A stretch of DNA of 64,000 nucleotides from Siderastrea radians (lineage: Eukaryota; Cnidaria; Anthozoa; Scleractinia; Rhizangiidae). The stretch lies in the NCBI GenBank assembly GCA_964017195.1, contig OZ024897.1, forward strand, positions 12,555,451-12,619,450, given 5' to 3'. A program made the position numbers and the translations under genes. The notes beneath the pieces are model-generated. The model did not search any database, was not told the origin of the DNA, and saw only the letters and a list, made by a program, of their open reading frames with translations. Positions 29,701 to 42,360 of the stretch are shown here, one piece after another; position 1 is the stretch's first letter; each line of letters starts with the position of its first letter.

Positions 29701-32700
29701 GTCGTTCTTTTCTCCTCTCAGTCGTTCTTTTCTCCTCTCAGTCGTACTTTTCTCCTCTCAGTCGTTCTTTTCTCCTCTCAGTCGTACTTTTCTCCTCTCA
29801 GTCCTACTTTTCTCCTCTCAGTCGTTCTTTTCTCCTCTCAGTCGTTCTTTTCTCCTGTCAGTCGTACTTTTCTCCTCTCAGTCCTACTTTTCTCCTCTCA
29901 GTCGTTCTTTTCTCCTCTCAGTCGTTCTTTTCTCCTCTCAGTCGTTCTTTTCTCCTCTCAGTCGTACTTTTCTCCTCTCAGTCGTACTTTTCTCCTCTCA
30001 GTCCTACTTTTCTCCTCTCAGTCGTACTTTTCTCCTCTCAGTCGTTCTTTTCTCCTCTCAGTCGTACTTTTCTCCTCTCAGTCGTACTTTTCTCCTCTCA
30101 GTCCTACTTTTCTCCTCTCAGTCCTACTTTTCTCCTCTCAGTCGTACTTTTCTCCTCTCAGTCCTACTTTTCTCCTCTCAGTCGTTCTTTTCTCCTCTCA
30201 GTCGTACTTTTCTCCTCTCAGTCGTTCTTTTCTCCTCTCAGTCGTACTTTTCTCCTCTCAGTCGTACTTTTCTCCTCTCAGTCCTACTTTTCTCCTCTCA
30301 GTCGTACTTTTCTCCTCTCAGTCGTACTTTTCTCCTCTCAGTCGTACTTATCTCCTCTCAGTCGTTCTTTTCTCCTCTCAGTCGTTCTTTTCTCCTCTCA
30401 GTCGTACTATTCTCCTCTCAGTCCTACTTTTCTCCTCTCAGTCGTTCTTTTCTCCTCTCAGTCGTTCTTTTCTCCTCTCAGTCGTTCTTTTCTCCTCTCA
30501 GTCGTTCTTTTCTCCTCTCAGTCGTTCTTTTCTCCTCTCAGTCGTACTTTTCTCCTGTCAGTCGTACTTTTCTCCTCTCAGTCCTACTTTTCTCCTCTCA
30601 GTCGTTCTTTTCTCCTCTCAGTCGTTCTTTTCTCCTCTCAGTCGTACTTTTCTCCTCTCAGTCGTTCTTTTCTCCTCTCAGTCGTTCTTTTCTCCTCTCA
30701 GTCGTACTTTTCTCCTCTCAGTCGTTCTTTTCTCCTCTCAGTCGTACTTTTCTCCTCTCAGTCCTACTTTTCTCCTCTCAGTCGTTCTTTTCTCCTCTCA
30801 GTCGTTCTTTTCTCCTCTCAGTCGTTCTTTTCTCCTCTCAGTCGTTCTTTTCTCCTCTCAGTCGTACTTTTCTCCTCTCAGTCGTACTTTTCTCCTCTCA
30901 GTCCTACTTTTCTCCTCTCAGTCGTACTTTTCTCCTCTCAGTCGTACTTTTCTCCTCTCAGTCCTACTTTTCTCCTCTCAGTCCTACTTTTCTCCTCTCA
31001 GTCCTACTTTTCTCCTCTCAGTCGTACTTTTCTCCTCTCAGTCCTACTTTTCTCCTCTCAGTCGTACTTTTCTCCTCTCAGTCGTTCTTTTCTCCTCTCA
31101 GTCGTTCTTTTCTCCTCTCAGTCGTTCTTTTCTCCTCTCAGTCGTACTTTTCTCCTCTCAGTCGTACTTTTCTCCTCTCAGTCCTACTTTTCTCCTCTCA
31201 GTCGTACTTTTCTCCTCTCAGTCGTTCTTTTCTCCTCTCAGTCGTTCTTTTCTCCTCTCAGTCGTTCTTTTCTCCTCTCAGTCGTACTTTTCTCCTCTCA
31301 GTCCTACTTTTCTCCTCTCAGTCGTACTTTTCTCCTCTCAGTCGTACTTTTCTCCTCTCAGTCGTACTTTTCTCCTCTGAGTCGTACTTTTCTCCTCTCA
31401 GTCGTACTTTTCTCCTCTCAGTCGTACTTTTCTCCTCTCAGTCCTACTTTTCTCCTCTCAGTCGTACTTTTCTCCTCTCAGTCGTTCTTTTCTCCTCTCA
31501 GTCGTACTTTTCTCCTTTCAGTCCTACTTTTCTCCTCTCAGTCGCACTTTTCTCCTCTCAGTCGTACTTTTCTCCTCTCAGTCGTACTTTTCTCCTCTCA
31601 GTCCTACTTTTCTCCTCTCAGTCGTACTTTTCTCCTCTCAGTCGTTCTTTTCTCCTCTCAGTCGTACTTTTCTCCTTTCAGTCCTACTTTTCTCCTCTCA
31701 GTCGCACTTTTCTCCTCTCAGTCGTACTTTTCTCCTCTCAGTCGTACTTTTCTCCTCTCAGTCCTACTTTTCTCCTCTCAGTCGTTCTTTTCTCCTCTCA
31801 GTCGTTCTTTTCTCCTCTCAGTCGTACTTTTCTCCTCTCAGTCGTACTTTTCCCCTCTCAGTCCTACTTTTCTCCTCTCAGTCGTACTTTTCTCCTCTCA
31901 GTCCTACTTTTCTCCTCTCAGTCGTTCTTTTCTCCTCTCAGTCGTTCTTTTCTCCTCTCAGTCGTACTTTTCTCCTCTCAGTCCTACTTTTCTCCTCTCA
32001 GTCGTTCTTTTCTCCTCTCAGTCGTTCTTTTCTCCTCTCAGTCGTTCTTTTCTCCTCTCAGTCGTTCTTTTCTCCTCTCAGTCGTTCTTTTCTCCTCTCA
32101 GTCGTTCTTTTCTCCTCTCAGTCGTACTTTTCTCCTCTCAGTCGTACTTTTCTCCTCTCAGTCGTACTTTTCTCCTCTCAGTCGTTCTTTTCTCCTCTCA
32201 GTCGTTCTTTTCTCCTCTCAGTCGTTCTTTTCTCCTCTCAGTCGTTCTTTTCTCCTCTCAGTGGTTCTTTTCTCCTCTCAGTCGTTCTTTTCTCCTCTCA
32301 GTCGTTCTTTTCTCCTCTCAGTCGTACTTTTCTCCTCTCAGTCGTTCTTTTCTCCTCTCAGTCCTACTTTTCTCCTCTCAGTCGTTCTTTTCTCCTCTCA
32401 GTCGTTCTTTTCTCCTCTCAGTCGTTCTTTTCTCCTCTCAGTCGTTCTTTTCTCCTCTCAGTCGTTCTTTTCTCCTCTCAGTCGTTCTTTTCTCCTCTCA
32501 GTCGTTCTTTTCTCCTCTCAGTCGTACTTTTCTCCTCTCAGTCGTACTTTTCTCCTCTCAGTCCTACTTTTCTCCTCTCAGTCGTACTTTTCTCCTCTCA
32601 GTCGTACTTTTCTCCTCTCAGTCCTACTTTTCTCCTCTCAGTCGTTCTTTTCTCCTCTCAGTCGTACTTTTCTCCTCTCAGTCGTTCTTTTCTCCTCTCA

Positions 32701-34160
32701 GTCGTACTTTTCTCCTCTCAGTCGTACTTTTCTCCTCTCAGTCGTACTTTTCTCCTCTCAGTCGTACTTTTCTCCTCTCAGTCGTACTTTTCTCCTCTCA
32801 GTCGTACTTATCTCCTCTCAGTCGTTCTTTTCTCCTCTCAGTCGTTCTTTTCTCCTCTCAGTCGTACTATTCTCCTCTCAGTCCTACTTTTCTCCTCTCA
32901 GTCGTTCTTTTCTCCTCTCAGTCGTTCTTTTCTCCTCTCAGTCGTTCTTTTCTCCTCTCAGTCGTTCTTTTCTCCTCTCAGTCGTTCTTTTCTCCCCTCA
33001 GTCGTACTTTTCTTCTCTCAGTCGTTCTTTTCTCCTCTCAGTCGTTCTTTTCTCCTCTCAGTCGTACTTTTCTCCTCTCAGTCGTTCTTTTCTCCTCTCA
33101 GTCGTTCTTTTCTCCTCTCAGTCGTACTTTTCTCCTCTCAGTCGTTCTTTTCTCCTCTCAGTCGTACTTTTCTCCTCTCAGTCCTACTTTTCTCCTCTCA
33201 GTCGTTCTTTTCTCCTCTCAGTCGTTCTTTTCTCCTCTCAGTCGTTCTTTTCTCCTCTCAGTCGTTCTTTTCTCCTCTCAGTCGTACTTTTCTCCTCTCA
33301 GTCGTACTTTTCTCCTCTCAGTCCTACTTTTCTCCTCTCAGTCGTACTTTTCTCCTCTCAGTCGTACTTTTCTCCTCTCAGTCCTACTTTTCTCCTCTCA
33401 GTCCTACTTTTCTCCTCTCAGTCGTACTTTTCTCCTCTCAGTCCTACTTTTCTCCTCTCAGTCGTACTTTTCTCCTCTCAGTCGTTCTTTTTTCCTCTCA
33501 GTCGTTCTTTTCTCCTCTCAGTCGTTCTTTTCTCCTCTCAGTCGTACTTTTCTCCTCTCAGTCGTACTTTTCTCCTCTCAGTCCTACTTTTCTCCTCTCA
33601 GTCCTACTTTTCTCCTCTCAGTCGTTCTTTTCTCCTCTCAGTCGTTCTTTTCTCCTCTCAGTCGTTCTTTTCTCCTCTCAGTCGTACTTTTCTCCTCTCA
33701 GTCGTACTTTTCTCCTCTCAGTCGTACTTTTCTCCTCTCAGTCGTACTTTTCTCCTCTCAGTCGTACTTTTCTCCTCTCAGTCGTACTTTTCTCCTCTCA
33801 GTCCTACTTTTCTCCTCTCAGTCGTACTTTTCTCCTCTCAGTCCTACTTTTCTCCTCTCAGTCGTACTTTTCTCCTCTCAGTCGTTCTTTTCTCCTCTCA
33901 GTCGTACTTTTCTCCTTTCAGTCCTACTTTTCTCCTCTCAGTCGCACTTTTCTCCTCTCAGTCGTACTTTTCTCCTCTCAGTCGTACTTTTCTCCTCTCA
34001 GTCGTACTTTTCTCCTCTCAGTCCTACTTTTCTTCTCTCAGTCGTTCTTTTCTCCTCTCAGTCGTTCTTTTCTCCTCTCAGTCGTACTTTTCTCCTCTCA
34101 GTCGTACTTTTCCCCTCTCAGTCCTACTTTTCTCCTCTCAGTCGTACTTTTCTCCTCTCA

Positions 34161-37100
34161 GTGCTACTTTTCTCCTCTCAGTCGTTCTTTTCTCCTCTCA
34201 GTCGTTCTTTTCTCCTCTCAGTCGTACTTTTCTCCTCTCAGTCGTACTTTTCTCCTCTCAGTCGTTCTTTTCTCCTCTCAGTCGTTCTTTTCTCCTCTCA
34301 GTCGTTCTTTTCTCCTCTCAGTCGTTCTTTTCTCCTCTCAGTCGTTCTTTTCTCCTCTCAGTCGTTCTTTTCTCCTCTCAGTCGTACTTTTCTCCTCTCA
34401 GTCGTACTTTTCTCCTCTCAGTCCTACTTTTCTCCTCTCAGTCGTTCTTTTCTCCTCTCAGTCGTTCTTTTCTCCTCTCAGTCGTTCTTTTCTCCTCTCA
34501 GTCGTTCTTTTCTCCTCTCAGTCGTTCTTTTCTCCTCTCAGTCGTTCTTTTCTCCTCTCAGTCGTTCTTTTCTCCTCTCAGTCGTACTTTTCTCCTCTCA
34601 GTCGTACTTTTCTCCTCTCAGTCCTACTTTTCTCCTCTCAGTCGTTCTTTTCTCCTCTCAGTCGTACTTTTCTCCTCTCAGTCCTACTTTTCTCCTCTCA
34701 GTCGTTCTTTTCTCCTCTCAGTCGTTCTTTTCTCCTCTCAGTCGTTCTTTTCTCCTCTCAGTCGTTCTTTTCTCCTCTCAGTCGTTCTTTTCTCCTCTCA
34801 GTCGTTCTTTTCTCCTCTCAGTCGTACTTTTCTCCTCTCAGTCGTACTTTTCTCCTCTCAGTCCTACTTTTCTCCTCTCAGTCGTTCTTTTCTCCTCTCA
34901 GTCGTTCTTTTCTCCTCTCAGTCGTTCTTTTCTCCTCTCAGTCGTTCTTTTCTCCTCTCAGTCGCACTTTTCTCCTCTCAGTCGTTCTTTTCTCCTCTCA
35001 GTCGTTCTTTTCTCCTCTCAGTCGTACTTTTCTCCTCTCAGTCGTACTTTTCTCCTCTCAGTCCTACTTTTCTCCTCTCAGTCGTTCTTTTCTCCTCTCA
35101 GTCGTTCTTTTCTCCTCTCAGTCGTTCTTTTCTCCTCTCAGTCGTTCTTTTCTCCTCTCAGTCGTTCTTTTCTCCTCTCAGTCGCACTTTTCTCTTCTCA
35201 GTCGTACTTTTCTCCTCTCAGTCGTACTTTTCTCCTCTCAGTCGTACTTTTCTCCTCTCAGTCCTACTTTTCTCCTCTCAGTCGTTCTTTTCTCCTCTCA
35301 GTCGTTCTTTTCTCCTCTCAGTCGTACTTTTCTCCTCTCAGTCCTACTTTTCTCCTCTCAGTCCTACTTTTCTCCTCTCAGTCCTACTTTTCTCCTCTCA
35401 GTCGTACTTTTCTCCTCTCAGTCCTACTTTTCTCCTCTCAGTCGTTCTTTTCTCCTCTCAGTCGTTCTTTTCTCCTCTCAGTCGTACTTTTCTCCTCTCA
35501 GTCCTACTTTTCTCCTCTCAGTCGTTCTTTTCTCCTTTCAGTCGTTCTTTTCTCCTCTCAGTCGTTCTTTTCTCCTCTCAGTCGTTCTTTTCTCCTCTCA
35601 GTCGTTCTTTTCTCCTCTCAGTCGTTCTTTTCTCCTCTCAGTCGTACTTTTCTCCTCTCAGTCGTACTTTTCTCCTCTCAGTCCTACTTTTCTCCTCTCA
35701 GTCGTACTTTTCTCCTCTCAGTCGTACTTTTCTCCTCTCAGTCGTACTTTTCTCCTCTCAGTCGTTCTTTTCTCCTCTCAGTCGTACTTTTCTCCTCTCA
35801 GTCGTTCTTTTCTCCTCTCAATCGTTCTTTTCTCCTCTCAGTCGTACTTTTCTCCTCTCAGTCCTACTTTTCTCCTCTCAGTCGTTCTTTTCTCCTCTCA
35901 GTCGTACTTTTCTCCTCTCAGTCGTTCTTTTCTCCTCTCAGTCGTACTTTTCTCCTCTCAGTCGTTCTTTTCTCCTCTCAGTCGTACTTTTCTCCTCTCA
36001 GTCGTACTTTTCTCCTCTCAGTCCTACTTTTCTCCTCTCAGTCCTGCTTTTCTCCTCTCAGTCGTACTTTTCTCCTCTCAGTCGCACTTTTCTCCTCTCA
36101 GTCGTACTTTTCTCCTCTCAGTCGTACTTTTCTCCTCTCAGTCGTTCTTTTCTCCTCTCAGTCGCACTTTTCTCCTCTCAGTCGTACTTTTCTCCTCTCA
36201 GTCGTACTTTTCTCCTCTCAGTCGTACTTTTCTCCTCTCAGTCCTACTTTTCTCCTCTCAGTCGCACTTTTCTCCTCTCAGTCGTACTTTTCTCCTCTCA
36301 GTCGTTGTTTTCTCCTCTCAGTCGTTCTTTTCTCCTCTCAGTCGTTCGTTTCTCCTCTCAGTCGTACTTTTCTCCTCTCAGTCCTACTTTTCTCCTCTCA
36401 GTCGTTCTTTTCTCCTCTCAGTCGCACTTTTCTCCTCTCAGTCGTACTTTTCTCCTCTCAGTCGTACTTTTCTCCTCTCAGTCGCACTTTTCTCCTCTCA
36501 GTCGTACTTTTCTCCTCTCAGTCGTTCTTTTCTCCTCTCAGTCCTACTTTTCTCCTTTCAGTCGTACTTTTCTCCTCTCAGTCGCACTTTTCTCCTCTCA
36601 GTCGTTCTTTTCTCCTCTCAGTCGTACTTTTCTCCTCTCAGTCGTTCTTTTCTCCTCTCAGTCGGTCTTTTCTCCTCTCAGTCGTTCTTTTCTCCTCTCA
36701 GTCGCACTTTTCTCCTCTCAGTCGTACTTTTCTCCTCTCAGTCGTTCTTTTCTCCTCTCAGTCCTACTTTTCTCCTTTCAGTCGTACTTTTCTCCTCTCA
36801 GTCGCACTTTTCTCCTCTCAGTCGTTCTTTTCTCCTCTCAGTCGTACTTTTCTCCTCTCAGTGCTACTTTTCTCCTCTCAGTCGTTCTTTTCTCCTCTCA
36901 GTCGTTCTTTTCTCCTCTCAGTCGTACTTTTCTCCTCTCAGTCCTACTTTTCTCCTCTCAGTCGTTCTTTTCTCCTCTCAGTCGTTCTTTTCTCCTCTCA
37001 GTCGTTCTTTTCTCCTCTCAGTCGTTCTTTTCTCCTCTCAGTCGTTCTTTTCTCCTCTCAGTCGTTCTTTTCTCCTCTCAGTCGTACTTTTCTCCTCTCA

Positions 37101-39480
37101 GTCGTACTTTTCTCCTCTCAGTCCTACTTTTCTCCTCTCAGTCGTTCTTTTCTCCTCTCAGTCGTTCTTTTCTCCTCTCAGTCGTTCTTTTCTCCTCTCA
37201 GTCGTTCTTTTCTCCTCTCAGTCGTTCTTTTCTCCTCTCAGTCGTTCTTTTCTCCTCTCAGTCGTTCTTTTCTCCTCTCAGTCGTACTTTTCTCCTCTCA
37301 GTCGTACTTTTCTCCTCTCAGTCCTACTTTTCTCCTCTCAGTCGTTCTTTTCTCCTCTCAGTCGTACTTTTCTCCTCTCAGTCCTACTTTTCTCCTCTCA
37401 GTCGTTCTTTTCTCCTCTCAGTCGTTCTTTTCTCCTCTCAGTCGTTCTTTTCTCCTCTCAGTCGTTCTTTTCTCCTCTCAGTCGTTCTTTTCTCCTCTCA
37501 GTCGTTCTTTTCTCCTCTCAGTCGTACTTTTCTCCTCTCAGTCGTACTTTTCTCCTCTCAGTCGTACTTTTCTCCTCTCAGTCGTTCTTTTCTCCTCTCA
37601 GTCGTTCTTTTCTCCTCTCAGTCGTTCTTTTCTCCTCTCAGTCGTTCTTTTCTCCTCTCAGTCGCACTTTTCTCCTCTCAGTCGTTCTTTTCTCCTCTCA
37701 GTCGTTCTTTTCTCCTCTCAGTCGTACTTTTCTCCTCTCAGTCGTACTTTTCTCCTCTCAGTCCTACTTTTCTCCTCTCAGTCGTTCTTTTCTCCTCTCA
37801 GTCGTTCTTTTCTCCTCTCAGTCGTTCTTTTCTCCTCTCAGTCGTTCTTTTCTCCTCTCAGTCGTTCTTTTCTCCTCTCAGTCGCACTTTTCTCTTCTCA
37901 GTCGTACTTTTCTCCTCTCAGTCGTACTTTTCTCCTCTCAGTCGTACTTTTCTCCTCTCAGTCCTACTTTTCTCCTCTCAGTCGTTCTTTTCTCCTCTCA
38001 GTCGTTCTTTTCTCCTCTCAGTCGTACTTTTCTCCTCTCAGTCCTACTTTTCTCCTCTCAGTCGTTCTTTTCTCCTCTCAGTCGTTCTTTTCTCCTCTCA
38101 GTCGTACTTTTCTCCTCTCAGTCCTACTTTTCTCCTCTCAGTCGTTCTTTTCTCCTTTCAGTCGTTCTTTTCTCCTCTCAGTCGTTCTTTTCTCCTCTCA
38201 GTCGTTCTTTTCTCCTCTCAGTCGTTCTTTTCTCCTCTCAGTCGTTCTTTTCTCCTCTCAGTCGTACTTTTCTCCTCTCAGTCGTACTTTTCTCCTCTCA
38301 GTCCTACTTTTCTCCTCTCAGTCGTACTTTTCTCCTCTCAGTCGTACTTTTCTCCTCTCAGTCGTACTTTTCTCCTCTCAGTCGTTCTTTTCTCCTCTCA
38401 GTCGTACTTTTCTCCTCTCAGTCGTTCTTTTCTCCTCTCAATCGTTCTTTTCTCCTCTCAGTCGTACTTTTCTCCTCTCAGTCCTACTTTTCTCCTCTCA
38501 CTCGTTCTTTTCTCCTCTCAGTCGTACTTTTCTCCTCTCAGTCGTTCTTTTCTCCTCTCAGTCGTACTTTTCTCCTCTCAGTCGTTCTTTTCTCCTCTCA
38601 GTCGTACTTTTCTCCTCTCAGTCGTACTTTTCTCCTCTCAGTCCTACTTTTCTCCTCTCAGTCCTGCTTTTCTCCTCTCAGTCGTACTTTTCTCCTCTCA
38701 GTCGCACTTTTCTCCTCTCAGTCGTACTTTTCTCCTCTCAGTCGTACTTTTCTCCTCTCAGTCGTTCTTTTCTCCTCTCAGTCGCACTTTTCTCCTCTCA
38801 GTCGTACTTTTCTCCTCTCAGTCGTACTTTTCTCCTCTCAGTCGTACTTTTCTCCTCTCAGTCCTACTTTTCTCCTCTCAGTCGCACTTTTCTCCTCTCA
38901 GTCGTACTTTTCTCCTCTCAGTCGTTGTTTTCTCCTCTCAGTCGTTCTTTTCTCCTCTCAGTCGTTCGTTTCTCCTCTCAGTCGTACTTTTCTCCTCTCA
39001 GTCCTACTTTTCTCCTCTCAGTCGTTCTTTTCTCCTCTCAGTCGCACTTTTCTCCTCTCAGTCGTACTTTTCTCCTCTCAGTCGTACTTTTCTCCTCTCA
39101 GTCGCACTTTTCTCCTCTCAGTCGTACTTTTCTCCTCTCAGTCGTTCTTTTCTCCTCTCAGTCCTACTTTTCTCCTTTCAGTCGTACTTTTCTCCTCTCA
39201 GTCGCACTTTTCTCCTCTCAGTCGTTCTTTTCTCCTCTCAGTCGTACTTTTCTCCTCTCAGTCGTTCTTTTCTCCTCTCAGTCGGTCTTTTCTCCTCTCA
39301 GTCGTTCTTTTCTCCTCTCAGTCGCACTTTTCTCCTCTCAGTCGTACTTTTCTCCTCTCAGTCGTTCTTTTCTCCTCTCAGTCCTACTTTTCTCCTTTCA
39401 GTCGTACTTTTCTCCTCTCAGTCGCACTTTTCTCCTCTCAGTCGTTCTTTTCTCCTCTCAGTCGTACTTTTCTCCTCTCA
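34161..39480 (+). repeat. Higher-order tandem duplication of about 2.7 kb within the satellite
   Basis: Rare variant units recur at a fixed offset. GTGCTAC at 34161 and 36861 and the CGCAC unit with TCTTCTCA at 35181 and 37881 are 2,700 bp apart. ATCGTTC at 35821/38441, CCTGC at 36041/38661, CGTTGTTT at 36301/38921, CGTTCGTT at 36341/38961 and CGGTC at 36661/39281 are 2,620 bp apart. The 80-bp change equals a four-unit deletion. CGGTC units at 39501 and 39941 show further partial copies. Confidence 0.9.
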
Positions 39481-42360
39481 GTCGTTCTTTTCTCCTCTCA
39501 GTCGGTCTTTTCTCCTCTCAGTCGTTCTTTTCTCCTCTCAGTCGCACTTTTCTCCTCTCAGTCGTACTTTTCTCCTCTCAGTCGTTCTTTTCTCCTCTCA
39601 GTCGTACTTTTCTTCTCTCAGTCGTACTTTTCTCCTCTCAGTCGTTCTTTTCTCCTCTCAGTCCTACTTTTCTCCTCTCAGTCGTTCTTTTCTCCTCTCA
39701 GTCGTTCTTTTCTCCTCTCAGTCGTACTTTTCTCCTCTCAGTCGTACTTTTCTCCTCTCAGTCGTACTTTTCTCCTCTCAGTCGTACTTTTCTCCTCTCA
39801 GTCCTACTTTTCTCCTCTCAGTCGCACTTTTCTCCTCTCAGTCGTTCTTTTCTCCTCTCAGTCCTACTTTTCTCCTTTCAGTCGTACTTTTCTCCTCTCA
39901 GTCGCACTTTTCTCCTCTCAGTCGTTCTTTTCTCCTCTCAGTCGGTCTTTTCTCCTCTCAGTCGTTCTTTTCTCCTCTCAGTCGCACTTTTCTCCTCTCA
40001 GTCGTACTTTTCTCCTCTCAGTCGTTCTTTTCTCCTCTCAGTCGTACTTTTCTTCTCTCAGTCGTACTTTTCTCCTCTCAGTCGTTCTTTTCTCCTCTCA
40101 GTCCTACTTTTCTCCTCTCAGTCGTTCTTTTCTCCTCTCAGTCGTTCTTTTCTCCTCTCAGTCGTACTTTTCTCCTCTCAGTCGTACTTTTCTCCTCTCA
40201 GTCGTACTTTTCTCCTCTCAGTCGTACTTTTCTCCTCTCAGTCCTACTTTTCTCCTCTCAGTCGCACTTTTCTACTCTCAGTCGTACTTTTCTCCTTTCA
40301 ATAGTTCTTTTCTCCTCTCAGTCGTTCTTTTCTCCTCTCAGTCGTTCTTTTCTCCTCTCAGTCGTACTTTTCTCCTCTCAGTCGTACTTTTCTCCTTTCA
40401 GTCCTACTTTTCTCCTCTCAGTCGTACTTTTCTCCTCTCAGTCGTACTTTTCTCCTCTCAGTCGTTCTTTTCTCCTCTCAGTCGTTCTTTTCTCCTCTCA
40501 GTCGTTCTTTTCTCCTCTTAGTCGTACTTTTCTCCTCTCAGTCCTACTTTTCTCCTCTCAGTCGTTCTTTTCTCCTCTCAGTCCTACTCTTCTCCTCTCA
40601 GTCCTACTTTTCTCCTCTCAGTCCTACTTTTCTCCTCTCAGTCGTACGTTTCTCCTCTCAGTTGTTCTTTTCTCCTCTCAGTCGTACTTTTCTCCTCTCA
40701 GTCGTACTTTTCTCCTCTCAGTCGTACTTTTCTCCTCTCAGTCGTACTTTTCTCCTCTCAGTCCTACTTTTCTCCTCTCAGTCCTACTTTTCTCCTCTCA
40801 GTCGTACTTTCCTCCTCTCAGTCGTTCTTTTCTCCTCTCAGTCGTACTTTTCTCCTCTCAGTCGTACTTTTCTCCTCTCAGTCGTACTTTTCTCCTCTCA
40901 GTCGTACTTTCCTCCTCTCAGTCGTTCTTTTCTCCTCTGAGTCGTACTTTTCTCCTCTCAGTCGTTCTTTTCTCCTCTCAGTCGTACTTTTCTCCTCTCA
41001 GTCGTTCTTTTCTCCTCTCAGTCCTACTTTTCCCCTCTCAGTCGTACTTTTCTCCTCTCAGTCGTTCTTTTCTCCTCTCAGTCCTACTTTTCTCCTCTCA
41101 GTCGTTCTTTTCTCTTCTCAGTCGTTCTTTTCTCCTCTCAGTCGTTCTTTCCTCCTCTCAGTCGCACTTTTCTCCTTTCAGTCCTACTTTTCTCCTCTCT
41201 GTCGTTCTTTTCTTCTCTCAGTCGTACTTTTCTCCTTTCAGTCGTACTTTTCTCCTCTCAGTCGTACTTTTCTCCTCTCAGTCGTACTGTTCTCCTCTCA
41301 GTCGTACTTTTCTCCTCTCAGTCGTATTTTTCTCCTCTCAATCGTTCTTTTCTCCTCTCAGTCGTTCTTTTCTCCTCTCAGTCGTTCTTTCCTCCTCTCA
41401 GTCGCACTTTTCTCCTTTCAGTCCTACTTTTCTCCTCTCAGTCGTACTTTTCTCCTCTCAGTCGTTCTTTTCTCCTCTCAGTCGTACTTTTCTCCTCTCA
41501 GTCGTACTTTTCTCCTCTCAGTCGTTCTTTTCTCCTCTCAGTCGTACTTTTCTCCTCTCAGTCGTTCTTTTCTCCTCTCAGTCGTACTTTTCTCCTCTCA
41601 GTCGTACTTTTCTCCTCTCAGTCGTACTTTTCTCCTCTCAGTCGTTCTTTTCTCCTCTCAGTCGTACTTTTCTCCTCTCAGTCGTACTTTTCTCCTCTCA
41701 GTCGTTCTTTTCTCCTCTCAGTCGTTCTTTTCTCCTCTCAGTCCTAGTTTTCTCCTCTCAGTCGTTCTTTTCTCCTCTCAGTCGTTCTTTTCTCCTCTCA
41801 GTCGCACTTTTCTCCTCTCAGTCGTACTTTTCTCCTCTCAGTCGTTCTTTTCTCCTCTCAGTCGTTCTTTTCTCCTCTCAGTCGTACTTTTCTCCTTTCA
41901 GTCCTACTTTTCTCCTCTCAGTCGTTCTTTTCTCCTCTCAGTCCTACTTTTCTCCTCTCAGTCGTACTTTTCTCCTCTCAGTCGTTCTTTTCTCCTCTCA
42001 GTCGTTCTTTTCTCCTCTCAGTCGTTCTTTTCTCCTCTCAGTCGTACTTTTCTCCTCTCAGTCGTTCTTTTCTCCTCTCAGTCCTACTTTTCTCCTCTCA
42101 GTCCTACTTTTCTCCTCTCAGTCGTACTTTTCTCCTCTCAGTCGTTCTTTCCTCCTCTCAGTCGTTCTTTTCTCCTCTCAGTCGTACTTTTCTCCTCTCA
42201 GTCGTTCTTTTCTCCTCTCAGACCTACTTTTCTCCTCTCAGTCGTAATTTTCTCCTCTCAGTCGTACTTTTCTTCTCTCAGTCGTTCTTTTCTCCTCTCA
42301 GTCGTACTTTTCTCCTCTCAGTCCTACTTTTCTCCTCTCAGTCGCACTTTTCTCCTCTCA

